Shown here piece after piece: positions 24,608 to 34,456 of a DNA stretch of 64,000 nucleotides (positions are counted from its first letter, which is position 1; each line of letters starts with the position of its first letter). Origin of the DNA: Stappia indica (lineage in GTDB: Bacteria > Pseudomonadota > Alphaproteobacteria > Rhizobiales > Stappiaceae); NCBI RefSeq assembly GCF_001696535.1, contig NZ_MBQE01000002.1:659177-723176 (forward strand), read 5' to 3'. The translations under genes were made by a program, and so were the position numbers. The notes beneath the pieces were generated by a model. That model made no database searches. It saw only the letters and a program-made list of their open reading frames with translations, and was not told the origin of the DNA.

Positions 24608-25535
24608 TCTCGCTCCGCAGACCGGGGCGGATGGCAAGGAAGGGGCCGGGGGCGTGGCCAAGGTGATCGACATCATCGCGCAGCTCAGGCAGCTCGACGG
24701 CGCCTTCCCCAAGCGCGAGCAGCGTGTTGCCGACTACGTGCTGGCGAACCTGGAGACCATCGCCTACCAGCGCCAGAGCGAGATCGCCCAGGGCGCCGGC
24801 GTGTCCGATGCCACGGTCAACCGGTTCTGCCAGACGCTCGGATGCGACGGGTTCAAGGACTTCAAGATCCGCCTCGCCCAGAGCGTCGCCGTGTCGCTGC
24901 AATACATGGACGTGCATGCGCCCGACAGCGGATCCCTGTCCGATGCGCTGGTGTCTCAGGTGTTCGGCGCGTTGATGGACACGCTGAACCGGGCGCGGGC
25001 CCAGCTCGATCCCGTGTCGGTGGAGGCGGCGATCGATCTTCTGGCCGGAGCGCGGCGGATCGTCTTCTTCGGCGTCGGCGGCGGCTCGGCCAATGTCGCG
25101 CGCGAGGGCGCGAACCGCTTCTTCCGCCTGGGCGTGCCGGCAGAGGCGCATTCGGACGGCTACCTGCAGCGGATGATCGCCTCGACGCTGGAGCGCGGCG
25201 ACGTGGTCTTCGCGATCTCTGCGAGTGGCACGCCGGCCGAACTGCTCGACAGCGTCGCCATCGCCCGCCAGTACGGAGCCCAGTCGCTGAGCCTCACCAA
25301 GGCGGGATCGGATCTTGCCGGCGCCACCGACATCGCGCTCGGCCTCGACCTGCCGGAAGACCAGGACATCTACAAGCCGAGCGCCTCGCGGCTTGCCTAT
25401 GTGGCGATCATCGACGTGCTGGCGGCTGGTGCTGCGCGCAAGCGGCCGGAGCGCGTGCGCGAGTATCTGCGCCGTATCCGCACCTCGCTGGTGCCGCTGT
25501 CCAAGGATGTGGGCCCCAAGCCCATCGGCGACTGA
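24582..25535 (+). CDS. RpiR-family (HTH plus SIS domain) transcriptional regulator
   Basis: About 317 residues. An N-terminal HTH_6 domain includes FPKREQRVADYVLANLETIA and SDATVNRFCQTLGC. A C-terminal SIS domain contains ARRIVFFGVGGGSANVARE and VVFAISASGTPAELLD. SIS domains usually bind phosphosugars, so use beside a peptide/amino-acid module is unusual. The ATG at 24582 overlaps ridA by 26 nt. A GTG at 24654, preceded by AAGGAAGGGG, is an equally plausible start that would trim 24 residues outside the HTH. Confidence 0.88.
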   Translation: MSSPTKPINLAPQTGADGKEGAGGVAKVIDIIAQLRQLDGAFPKREQRVADYVLANLETIAYQRQSEIAQGAGVSDATVNRFCQTLGCDGFKDFKIRLAQSVAVSLQYMDVHAPDSGSLSDALVSQVFGALMDTLNRARAQLDPVSVEAAIDLLAGARRIVFFGVGGGSANVAREGANRFFRLGVPAEAHSDGYLQRMIASTLERGDVVFAISASGTPAELLDSVAIARQYGAQSLSLTKAGSDLAGATDIALGLDLPEDQDIYKPSASRLAYVAIIDVLAAGAARKRPERVREYLRRIRTSLVPLSKDVGPKPIGD

Positions 25536-25658
25536 CCAACCTTCCGGCGATATGTCGCTGTTGCAAGGCACACCTCGCACTGTGCCGCCGGGCCTTGTGC
25601 GCAAACGGACGCGACGCGAGGTTCGGATATCCGGTTTCGTTATATCTGCTTCGAATAT

Positions 25659-25679
25659 TGGTATTTGATTGACATACCA
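25659..25679 (+). promoter_or_regulatory. Inverted repeat upstream of the 3-hydroxyanthranilate dioxygenase gene
   Basis: TGGTAT (25659-25664) and ATACCA (25674-25679) form 6-bp arms around a 9-bp spacer. TTGACA (25669-25674) lies within it, but no convincing -10 follows at the normal distance. The surrounding 247-bp gap is AT-richer than the genes. This looks like an operator for the HAAO-TRAP unit; the regulator is unknown. Confidence 0.45.
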
Positions 25680-25782
25680 CTCTGCCGTCTCCTTGGCTGA
25701 GAAAAACGTGCGGACGACCGTGGGGCGGGGGCTCCGAAAGAAGCGGCGTCGTGCGCGAGCCAGCCAGTGCGGGGAGCCATAG

Positions 25783-27402
<1,620 letters not shown>

Positions 27403-27423
27403 GGCGAAGTTGCCGAAGATTGC

Positions 27424-27455
27424 GGCGCGGGATGGCGGATATCGCCGCCCGCGCC
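27424..27455 (+). repeat. Intercistronic hairpin after the second dctP
   Basis: GGCGCGGG (27424-27431) pairs with CCCGCGCC (27448-27455). The inner GGCG (27434-27437) pairs with CGCC (27443-27446), leaving a 5-nt loop and small bulges. It fills the 81-bp gap between dctP and dctQ. No T run follows, so it is probably a transcript-stabilising stem rather than a terminator. Confidence 0.65.
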
Positions 27456-27483
27456 GTCGCGTCAGAGGGAGGGAGGTCCCGCG

Positions 27484-28032
27484 ATGCTCTACCGCCTGTC
27501 GGCCTTGTGGGCGCGCTGCGAAATCGCCGTGGCCGCCGTGCTCGCGGGGGCCATTACCGTCCTGATCCTGATCAACGTCGCCACGCGCACCGCCCGCATG
27601 GCGATCTACTGGATCGACGAGGCGGCGATCTACACGATGATCTGGATGACCTTTCTCGCCGCGTCCGCAGCCGTGCATGATCGCAGCGCCGTCGCGGTGA
27701 CGCTGGTCGGCGACATGCTGTCGGACCGGGCGAGAGCGCGCCTCACGGCAGCGCTCGATATCGTCGCCCTCGGTTTCGGCATCGCGCTCGGCTGGTTCTG
27801 CTGGCTGTGGTTCGATCCCGCCGGCCTTGCGGCGGCAGGCTTCGACATCGAGACGTTCCAGGGCAACACGTTCAACTTCATCTATGCGGAGCCGACCACG
27901 ACGCTGGGGATCCGCAAGGCCTGGGTCTGGCTGATCATGATCCTCTTCACCTTCGGTTTCCTGCTGCACGCGGCGGCCAACCTGTCGCGTTCGCTTCCCG
28001 CGCTCGCTGCTCCCGGCAGGAGCGGCGAATGA
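27484..28032 (+). CDS. TRAP transporter small permease subunit (DctQ family)
   Basis: 182 residues with four membrane helices. LINVATRTARMAIYWIDEAA is the typical DctQ loop, followed by FLAASAAVHDRSAVAVTL. It shows low identity to the uronate DctQ at 11916, so the two systems are not recent duplicates. GGGAGG precedes the ATG. It overlaps the large-subunit gene by ATGA. Confidence 0.9.
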   Translation: MLYRLSALWARCEIAVAAVLAGAITVLILINVATRTARMAIYWIDEAAIYTMIWMTFLAASAAVHDRSAVAVTLVGDMLSDRARARLTAALDIVALGFGIALGWFCWLWFDPAGLAAAGFDIETFQGNTFNFIYAEPTTTLGIRKAWVWLIMILFTFGFLLHAAANLSRSLPALAAPGRSGE

Positions 28033-29291
28033 CCGGCGTCGTCTTTCTGGTCCTGCTTTTCGCAGGCGTCCCGATCAGCCTCGTTCTGTGCCTGTCGGCG
28101 GTCTGGTACATCCAGGCCAGCGGCAACACGGTGCTGTATTCCAGCTTCGCGCAGCAGCTTTTCGCCGGCGTCGAGAGCTACGGACTGCTCGCGATCCCGC
28201 TATTCATGCTGACCGGCGAGCTGATGAACGAGGGCGGCCTGACCCAGCGGCTGATCCAGGCGGCGCGGGTCTTCGTCGGCGGCTTTCGCGGCGGCCTCGC
28301 CTATATCAACCTGCTCGCCAACATGTTCATGGCGGCGATCATCGGCTCGGCCGCCTCGCAGATCGCGGTGATGTCGCGGGCCATGGTGCCGGCGATGGAG
28401 GAGGAGGGATACCGCCGGGAATTCGCCGCCGCGACGACGGCGGCGGGCGGACTGCTGTCGCCGATCATTCCGCCGTCCATGCTGTTCGTCATCTATGGCG
28501 TGCTGGCCCAGATCCCCATCGGCGACATGTTCATGGCCGGCATCCTGCCGGGCCTGCTTCTTTCCGCGAGCTTTTTCGTCATCGTCGCGCTGGTCGGCCT
28601 CAAGGAGCAGTTCCCGAAGGGCGAGTGGATGTCGCCGGGAGTGGCGCTTGCCGCGATCCGCGACTGCCTGCCGGCCGCGCTGATCCCGCTGGCCATCGTC
28701 GGCGGCATTCTCCTGGGCATCGCGACTCCGACGGAGTCGGCGGCGGTCGCCTCGCTGGTGGCTTTCGTGATCGGTCGCTTCGTCTATGGCGAACTGAAGA
28801 TCACCCGGCTGGGCGCGCTGTTCGTGCGCACCGCCGCCAATTCCAGCCTCGTGATCTTCCTGATCGCCTCGGCCAATGTCTTCGGCTGGGTGATCATCTA
28901 CGAGGCGATCCCGCAGAAGCTGGCCGCGCAGATCACCACGCTGACCTCCGATCCCTTCGTCTTCCTGCTGATCGTCAATCTGGCGCTGTTCCTGATCGGC
29001 ATGGTGATCGACGGCATCGCCGCGGTGATCCTGGTGGTGCCGATCCTGCTGCCTATCGCGCAGACCCACTACGCCATCGACCCGTTTCAGTTCGGTGTGA
29101 TCGTCTGCCTCAATCTGGTGCTGGGTCTTCTGACGCCGCCGGTGGGGGCGGGGCTCTACATCGCCTCGGCGATGAGCGGGGCGAAGCCGATGGCGATCTT
29201 CCGCGCGCTCTATCCGTTCCTGGCCGCGGTCGCGGCGGTACTGCTGCTGCTGAGCTGGGCGCCTTCGATCTCGACCGTGCTGATCCGCTGA
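28029..29291 (+). CDS. TRAP transporter large permease subunit (DctM family)
   Basis: 420 residues with about 12 membrane helices. DctM motifs include MTGVVFLVLLFAGVPISLVL, NMFMAAIIGSAASQIAVMSR, GLLSPIIPPSMLFVIYG and LNLVLGLLTPPVGAGLYI. The start at 28029 forms an ATGA overlap with dctQ. It ends 7 bp from the convergent LysR gene with no terminator between them. Confidence 0.93.
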   Translation: MTGVVFLVLLFAGVPISLVLCLSAVWYIQASGNTVLYSSFAQQLFAGVESYGLLAIPLFMLTGELMNEGGLTQRLIQAARVFVGGFRGGLAYINLLANMFMAAIIGSAASQIAVMSRAMVPAMEEEGYRREFAAATTAAGGLLSPIIPPSMLFVIYGVLAQIPIGDMFMAGILPGLLLSASFFVIVALVGLKEQFPKGEWMSPGVALAAIRDCLPAALIPLAIVGGILLGIATPTESAAVASLVAFVIGRFVYGELKITRLGALFVRTAANSSLVIFLIASANVFGWVIIYEAIPQKLAAQITTLTSDPFVFLLIVNLALFLIGMVIDGIAAVILVVPILLPIAQTHYAIDPFQFGVIVCLNLVLGLLTPPVGAGLYIASAMSGAKPMAIFRALYPFLAAVAAVLLLLSWAPSISTVLIR

Positions 29292-29298
29292 AAGCCGT

Positions 29299-30252
29299 TC
29301 AGAAGGTCGCAGCGACCTGGTGCAGCTGCTCCAGGAAGAAGCTCGCGGCCGGCGTCAGGCTGCGGCCCTTGCGGTAGGAGACGCCGACCGGGCCGATGGG
29401 GATCGGCACGTCCCAGGCGACGCGTGCGAGGATGCCGGCGGCGATGTCCTGCTCGGCGACGTGGCTCGGCAGCACGCCGATCATGCTGGAATTGACCAGC
29501 AGGCTGCGATTGGCGAGGAACGACACCGATTCCACCGCATTGATCGGCGAGGACAGGCCATGGTCGAGGAAGACCATGTCGATCTGCCGGCGCAAGGTCG
29601 TTTCCGGCGGCGGCAGGATCCAGCCATACTCCATCATGTCGGCGAAGGTGACCTTCCTGCGCTCCTGCAGCGGGTGCCCGACGCGGGTGACGGCGATGAC
29701 CTTTTCCTCGTAGAGCCGTTCCTGCAGCAACTCGTCGCGGTGCCGGTGCGTGGGCAGGCGCCCCACCACCAGATCGAGCTCGCCGGAGCGCAGTGCCGGC
29801 ATCAGCACCTCGTTGGTGCCTTCCTGGATCTTGATCGACAAGTTGGGCTTTTCGGCGAGGACCCGGGCTATGGTGCGGGGTAGAAGCAGGGCTGAGGCGG
29901 CCAGCAGCGTGCCGACGACGATCCGGCCGCTGGAGCCTTCCGACAGGTCGTCGAGCTCCTGGGCGGCATGAGAGATCTGCGCGAAGATCAGCTTGCCGTG
30001 GCGGGCCAGCGCCTCGCCGTAGATGGTCGGGACGACGCCCCGGTTGGTCCGCTCGAAGAGCATGACGCCGAAGTCGGTCTCCAGATCCTTGATCAGCTTG
30101 GTGGCGGCCGGCTGCGACAGGTTCAGCTCGCGCGCGGCATGCAGGATCGAGTTGTGCCGCTCGACGGCGACCAGCAGGCGAAGCTGCTTCAGCTTCAGCC
30201 GGGTCAGGATCCGCTCGACGATGCGGAAATGCTTCTGTGTCGGTTCGCTCAT
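29299..30252 (-). CDS. LysR-family transcriptional regulator
   Basis: 317 residues. An N-terminal winged helix (LKLKQLRLLVAVERHNSILH and LNLSQPAATKLIKDLETDFG) is followed by a LysR substrate-binding domain from about residue 100 (SSGRIVVGTLLAASALLLP). The GbpR/CbbR-like subgroup often responds to sugar acids or aromatic acids. The start at 30252 is inside a longer open frame that is antisense to other genes. It lies 53 bp after the aspartate dehydrogenase gene and probably controls the divergent promoter at 31107-31286. Confidence 0.88.
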   Translation of the reverse strand: MSEPTQKHFRIVERILTRLKLKQLRLLVAVERHNSILHAARELNLSQPAATKLIKDLETDFGVMLFERTNRGVVPTIYGEALARHGKLIFAQISHAAQELDDLSEGSSGRIVVGTLLAASALLLPRTIARVLAEKPNLSIKIQEGTNEVLMPALRSGELDLVVGRLPTHRHRDELLQERLYEEKVIAVTRVGHPLQERRKVTFADMMEYGWILPPPETTLRRQIDMVFLDHGLSSPINAVESVSFLANRSLLVNSSMIGVLPSHVAEQDIAAGILARVAWDVPIPIGPVGVSYRKGRSLTPAASFFLEQLHQVAATF

Positions 30253-30305
30253 CGGCCGTCCTTGCGCGAGGGGCGCATCTTCAGCCGGTATCCGATCGAC
30301 CGGGC

Positions 30306-31106
30306 TCACGCAACCAGGATCGGCTCTTCGAGCGAGAGCGCGGCGTTGATCATGCTCATGGCGGTGAGGGCCGACGACTTCGGATTGTCGGCCAGCTGGT
30401 GCCCGTTGAGGCGCAGCGAGAAAGTGCCGAAGGCGCCCTCCGCCTCCATTTCGTGACAGTTGGAGGTGCAGGTCGGATCGGCGACGAGCTCTACCGTGGT
30501 CGCGTCGAAGCCGATGCCGGCGAGGGCGACGCTGGCGGTGACGTTGGCGTTCTTCGGATAAAGGCGCGCGGCCTCGCGCGCCGTGCCGCGGAAATGGGTC
30601 CGGGCCTCCGCGAGAGTGTCGAGATCGAGCACGGTTTCCGCCGGCGTGCCGCGCCAGCTGGCGACCGGCTTGCGGCCGCGATAGGTCACCCGGTCGAGCC
30701 CGCCGCGCCGCGCCGCCGAGAGCACGTCGAGCCCGCCGATGGCCCCGGAGGCGATGCGAAGGCGCGCTCCGGAAGCGGAGGCCGCGCGCGCGAGCGTCTC
30801 GTAAAGTGCCGCGTCGGCCAGTGCACCGGCGGAGACGCTGACGAGGTCTATGCCGCGTTCCAGGATGCCGGCGCCATGGGCGATCAGGCCCGGATGGCCG
30901 GCGCAGTCCAGCACAAGGTCGGGACGCGTCGCGAGACCGTCGATGCTCTCGACCACGGCGACATCCTGTCCGACCGCTTCCCGTGCCGCCGCCAGCCGTT
31001 CGGCACGGCCGATCACGCCGGCGAGCCGTATGGCGGAGGAGGAGGAAATGGCACGGATGACGTGGCTGGCGATGGCACCGTAGCCGATGATCGCGACGTG
31101 TTTCAT
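30306..31106 (-). CDS. nadX: L-aspartate dehydrogenase-like protein
   Basis: 266 residues. The N-terminal Rossmann motif is HVAIIGYGAIASHVI. The C-terminal aspartate dehydrogenase domain shows LYPKNANVTASVALAGIGFD and ADPTCTSNCHEMEAEGAFG, both family signatures. NadX-type enzymes interconvert L-aspartate and iminoaspartate/oxaloacetate. No nadA, nadB or nadC lies nearby, so a catabolic role in deaminating an amino-acid intermediate is more likely than NAD synthesis. The start at 31106 follows GGAGCC. It is divergent from the molybdenum hydroxylase gene. Confidence 0.85.
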   Translation of the reverse strand: MKHVAIIGYGAIASHVIRAISSSSAIRLAGVIGRAERLAAAREAVGQDVAVVESIDGLATRPDLVLDCAGHPGLIAHGAGILERGIDLVSVSAGALADAALYETLARAASASGARLRIASGAIGGLDVLSAARRGGLDRVTYRGRKPVASWRGTPAETVLDLDTLAEARTHFRGTAREAARLYPKNANVTASVALAGIGFDATTVELVADPTCTSNCHEMEAEGAFGTFSLRLNGHQLADNPKSSALTAMSMINAALSLEEPILVA

Positions 31107-31286
31107 GCAAGGCTCCGAAGGATATCCTGCCTTCCATCCTGCGCGAACAGCAGGTGATTTGCTATCCAATATCCAGATAGCAGATTTGAAACATGATATT
31201 TGCTGCGATATCTGAACGGCGCCACTCTCCACCCAACAGACGCCGGCCCGCTGTCAGGGCAGGACGCGGGACGACGGGTGGCCGCT
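31107..31286. promoter_or_regulatory. Divergent control region between aspartate dehydrogenase and Mo-hydroxylase genes
   Basis: An AT-rich island at 31150-31215 contains TGCTATC (31160-31166) / GATAGCA (31176-31182), with a 9-bp spacer, and GATAT (31195-31199) / ATATC (31208-31212). Two symmetric sites between divergent genes fit the usual layout of a LysR recognition site plus activation site. The LysR gene is the downstream partner at 29299. Confidence 0.55.
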
Positions 31287-33488
31287 GTGACGATCAAGAC
31301 CGGGCATGCTGCGCAGACGGTGCGGGACGAGGGCATAGCCGACGCCAATGCGTTGGTCGGGCGCGCCGTTCGTCGCCGCGAGGACGATGCGCTGGTGACC
31401 GGGCAGGGCCGCTACGTTTCCGATATTCCGCTGCAGGATGCGCTGCATCTTACCTTCGTCCGCAGTCCCTTGCCACGCGGCGCGATCCTCGGCTGCGATG
31501 TCGAGGCCGCGCGGGAGATGGACGGCGTCGCCCATGTGGTGACGGGCGACGATCTCACAGGTTTCGGCGCGCGCGAAGGCGAGGTCCTTGGCAGGCTCGG
31601 CGTCAATCCGGTCCTGCCGTTCGAGGGGGAGGCCGAGTTCCCCGTCCTTGCATGCGGTTCTGTCGCGGCCGTCGGCCAGCCGGTCGCGGCGGTGCTGGCG
31701 AGCGAAAGGGCCACCGCGCAGGATGCGGCGGATCTGATCGGCGTCGACATCGACGAGGCCGGTGCGTCGCCGGATTATTCCAACGGGGATGCGCCCGGAT
31801 TTCGCGGCGACTGGTCCTGCGGAGACGTTGCCGCCGGTTTCGCCGCTGCGCACCTCGTGGTCGAGGTGGAAGTTGAGCATCCGCGCCTTGCCCCATCCCC
31901 GCTCGAGCCGCGTGCCATTGCCGTCGACTACGACGCGGAGCGGGATCGTGCGCTGGTCTGGTATTCGACCCAGACGCCGCACCGGGCGCGGCGTGAGCTT
32001 TGCCGGATCCTCGGCATCGAAGAGGCGCGCATTGCGGTCCGGGCGCCGGATGTCGGCGGTGCCTTCGGCATGAAGGCCTCGCTCTATCCGGAAGAGGTGT
32101 TGGCCGTCTGGGCCGCCTTCCGCTTTCGCCGTTCCGTTCGCTGGGCGTCGAGCCGCAGCGAGGACCTGATTTCCGCAACGCATGGGCGCGGCGCGCGCAG
32201 CCGGGGACGGCTGGCGCTCGACGCGGAGGGGCGCTTCCTGGCGCTTCAGGCCGAAGTCGACTGTCCGCTCGGCCACTGGCTGCCCAACAGCGCCGGCATT
32301 CCGGCCTGGAATGCCGGGCGCATCCTGCCGGGCGGCTACGACATTCCGGCGGTCGACATCCGTTCGCGGGCGCGTCTGTCGCACAGCGCGGCGGTCGGCA
32401 TCTATCGCGGTGCGGGTCGGCCGGAGGCCAACTGCCTGATGGAGCGGCTCGTCGACGAGGCCGCAAGCGCCAGCGGGATCGATCCGCTGGAGATCCGCCG
32501 TCGCAACCTGCTTGGTCCCGACCGGCTGCCCCATGAGGGGCCGACCGGTACAAAGCTCGATTCCGGCCGCTATGCCGAGCTGCTCGACAAGCTGGCGCGA
32601 GATGCGGATTACGGCCGGTTGAAGAAAGCGCGTGACAACATTCGGGCACAGGGCGGCGTCGCCGGCCTCGGCCTTGCCTTCTATGTCGAGCCCTGCGGAA
32701 CGGGCTGGGAGAGCGCGCGGGTGACGCTGCATCCGGACGGGCGTGCGGATGTCGCGACCGGCGGCAGCAGCCAGGGCCACGGCCGCGAAACGGCCTTCGC
32801 CCAGATCGCCGCCGACCGGCTGTCCCTGCCTCTGGAGCGGGTGCGCGTGCTGCACGGGTCCACCGAAGACTGTCCCACCGGTATCGGCGCCCTGGCCAGC
32901 CGCAGTACGCCGATCGGCGGAAGCGCGCTTGCGGAGGCCTGCGATGCAGTGCTGGTGAAGCTTGCGGATGGCGCGGATCACGGCAAGCCGGTGAGCGCCG
33001 AGGTGATCTACGAGGCCAAGGGCGAGGCCTGGGGCTATGGCGCCTATCTCGTCCTTCTGACCATCGATCCAGACACTGGCACGCCGACCATCGAGGAGGC
33101 GCATTGCTGCGACGACATCGGCACGGTGATCAACCCCATGATGGTCGAGGGCCAGATCCGTGGCGGCTTCGCGCAAGGGATCGGCGAGGCGTTGATGGAG
33201 CGCATCGTCTACGACGCCGACGGCCAGCTGCTGACCGGCTCGCTGATGGACTACGCGCTGCCGCGTGCCTCCGACATGCCGCACCTTTCCATCGGCAAGA
33301 TGTCGACGCCTTCGCCCGCCAACACGCTGGGCGCCAAGGGCGTCGGCGAGGCCGGCACCATCGGTGCGCCGGCCGCGATCCTCAACGCCGCCAACGACGC
33401 GCTGCGCCCCCATGGCGCCGCGATCCTGTCCATGCCGCTGACCGCCGAGGCGCTGTGGCGCGCCCTGCGCTCGGCTTCAACGAGGTGA
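31287..33488 (+). CDS. Molybdenum hydroxylase large subunit (xanthine dehydrogenase family)
   Basis: About 733 residues. The N-terminal hammerhead domain (VGRAVRRREDDALVTGQGRY) is followed by the molybdopterin-binding domains: VRAPDVGGAFGMKASLYPEE, VGIYRGAGRPEANCLMERL and the active-site Glu motif AKGVGEAGT. Family members hydroxylate purines, N-heteroaromatics or aldehydes, or oxidise CO. CoxL's active-site loop (VAYRCSFR) is not seen. The usual FAD and 2Fe-2S subunit genes are absent on both sides. The GTG at 31287 is uncertain; a TTG at 31200 lies in the operator region and is rejected. Confidence 0.85.
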   Translation: MTIKTGHAAQTVRDEGIADANALVGRAVRRREDDALVTGQGRYVSDIPLQDALHLTFVRSPLPRGAILGCDVEAAREMDGVAHVVTGDDLTGFGAREGEVLGRLGVNPVLPFEGEAEFPVLACGSVAAVGQPVAAVLASERATAQDAADLIGVDIDEAGASPDYSNGDAPGFRGDWSCGDVAAGFAAAHLVVEVEVEHPRLAPSPLEPRAIAVDYDAERDRALVWYSTQTPHRARRELCRILGIEEARIAVRAPDVGGAFGMKASLYPEEVLAVWAAFRFRRSVRWASSRSEDLISATHGRGARSRGRLALDAEGRFLALQAEVDCPLGHWLPNSAGIPAWNAGRILPGGYDIPAVDIRSRARLSHSAAVGIYRGAGRPEANCLMERLVDEAASASGIDPLEIRRRNLLGPDRLPHEGPTGTKLDSGRYAELLDKLARDADYGRLKKARDNIRAQGGVAGLGLAFYVEPCGTGWESARVTLHPDGRADVATGGSSQGHGRETAFAQIAADRLSLPLERVRVLHGSTEDCPTGIGALASRSTPIGGSALAEACDAVLVKLADGADHGKPVSAEVIYEAKGEAWGYGAYLVLLTIDPDTGTPTIEEAHCCDDIGTVINPMMVEGQIRGGFAQGIGEALMERIVYDADGQLLTGSLMDYALPRASDMPHLSIGKMSTPSPANTLGAKGVGEAGTIGAPAAILNAANDALRPHGAAILSMPLTAEALWRALRSASTR

Positions 33489-33493
33489 CCGAA

Positions 33494-34447
33494 ATGAACT
33501 ATTCGAGGCTCGACGCCAAGGCCTATGCCCGCGCCAACATGAAGGGGATCTGGGCAGCGGCGCTCAATCCCTTCCGCGAGGACTTCTCCTTCGACGAGGA
33601 GGGCTTGCGGTCCAACATCCGCCACTGGGTGGACGATCTCGCCATCGCCGGGCTGTTCATCGCCGGCAAGCAGGGCGAGTTCTTCTCCATGTCGCTCGAC
33701 GAGCGCAAGCGCAACTTCGAGATCGCGGTGGAGGAGACGGCGGGCAAGGCCGGGACGATCATGTCGTGCTCCGACCAGAACTTCGACACGGTGATCGAGC
33801 TCGCCCGCCACGCGGAAGCGGTTGGCGCCGACTACATCGTGGTGCATGCGCCGATCCTGCATTTCATCAGCGATCAGGACGACACGGTCTACGAGTACTA
33901 CAAGGCGATCTGCGAGCGGGTGAACATCGGCATCGCCATGTGGAGCCACCCGGATTCGGGCTATCTGATGAGCCCCGAGCTCTGCGCGCGGGTAGCGGAA
34001 CTGCCGAACATCGTCGCGATCAAGTACAGCGTGCCGCGGCCGATGTATGTCCAGCTGACGGAGATGGTCGGCGACAAGATCCTGGTCTCCACCGCGTCCG
34101 AGGAGGAGTGGCTCGACAACATCCTCGAGCTCGGCTGGCAGCTCTACCTGTGTTCCTCGCCCCCCTACCTGCTGCAGACGGCAAACGACCGGCGCATGCA
34201 CGACTACACGCAGGCAGCCTTTGCCGGCGATGCGGAGCGGGCGAAGGCGATCAGCGCCAGCCTCGATCCGGTGCGCAAGGCGCTGCGCGGTACGCGGCCG
34301 GGCGGCAAGCCGCAGGCGCACCAGAAATATTGGCAGGAACTGCTGGGCCAGGTCGGCGGACCGGTGCGCCCGCCGCTGCTGCAGCTCACCGATGCGGAGC
34401 GCGAGGCGACTCGCGCCGCGTTCGAGGCTTGTGGCCTCGCGCTCTGA
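33494..34447 (+). CDS. Dihydrodipicolinate synthase (DapA) family aldolase
   Basis: 317 residues of the DHDPS/N-acetylneuraminate lyase family (TIM barrel, class I aldolase). The Schiff-base Lys is in NIVAIKYSVPRP, and FIAGKQGEFFSMSLDERKR matches the conserved GxxGE turn. Such enzymes condense or cleave pyruvate adducts. Several relatives act on 2-keto-3-deoxy sugar acids or aromatic breakdown products. It starts 5 bp after the molybdenum hydroxylase gene, so the two are cotranscribed. It ends 9 bp from the convergent M42 peptidase. Confidence 0.85.
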   Translation: MNYSRLDAKAYARANMKGIWAAALNPFREDFSFDEEGLRSNIRHWVDDLAIAGLFIAGKQGEFFSMSLDERKRNFEIAVEETAGKAGTIMSCSDQNFDTVIELARHAEAVGADYIVVHAPILHFISDQDDTVYEYYKAICERVNIGIAMWSHPDSGYLMSPELCARVAELPNIVAIKYSVPRPMYVQLTEMVGDKILVSTASEEEWLDNILELGWQLYLCSSPPYLLQTANDRRMHDYTQAAFAGDAERAKAISASLDPVRKALRGTRPGGKPQAHQKYWQELLGQVGGPVRPPLLQLTDAEREATRAAFEACGLAL

Positions 34448-34456
34448 GGGCGCGCC

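Noticed and set aside
22332..24712. Extended start of the peptide-binding protein reaching past 24000
   Set aside because: The real start at 23989 has an excellent ribosome-binding site and a signal peptide; the extension is antisense to ridA and its promoter.
30306..31106. Aspartate dehydrogenase as an NAD-biosynthesis gene
   Set aside because: No quinolinate synthase or phosphoribosyltransferase gene is nearby; the LysR, hydroxylase and aldolase context favours catabolism.
31287..33488. Assignment as carbon monoxide dehydrogenase large subunit CoxL
   Set aside because: The CoxL active-site cysteine loop is not seen, partner subunits are missing, and the coxG-like gene is about 30 kb away.
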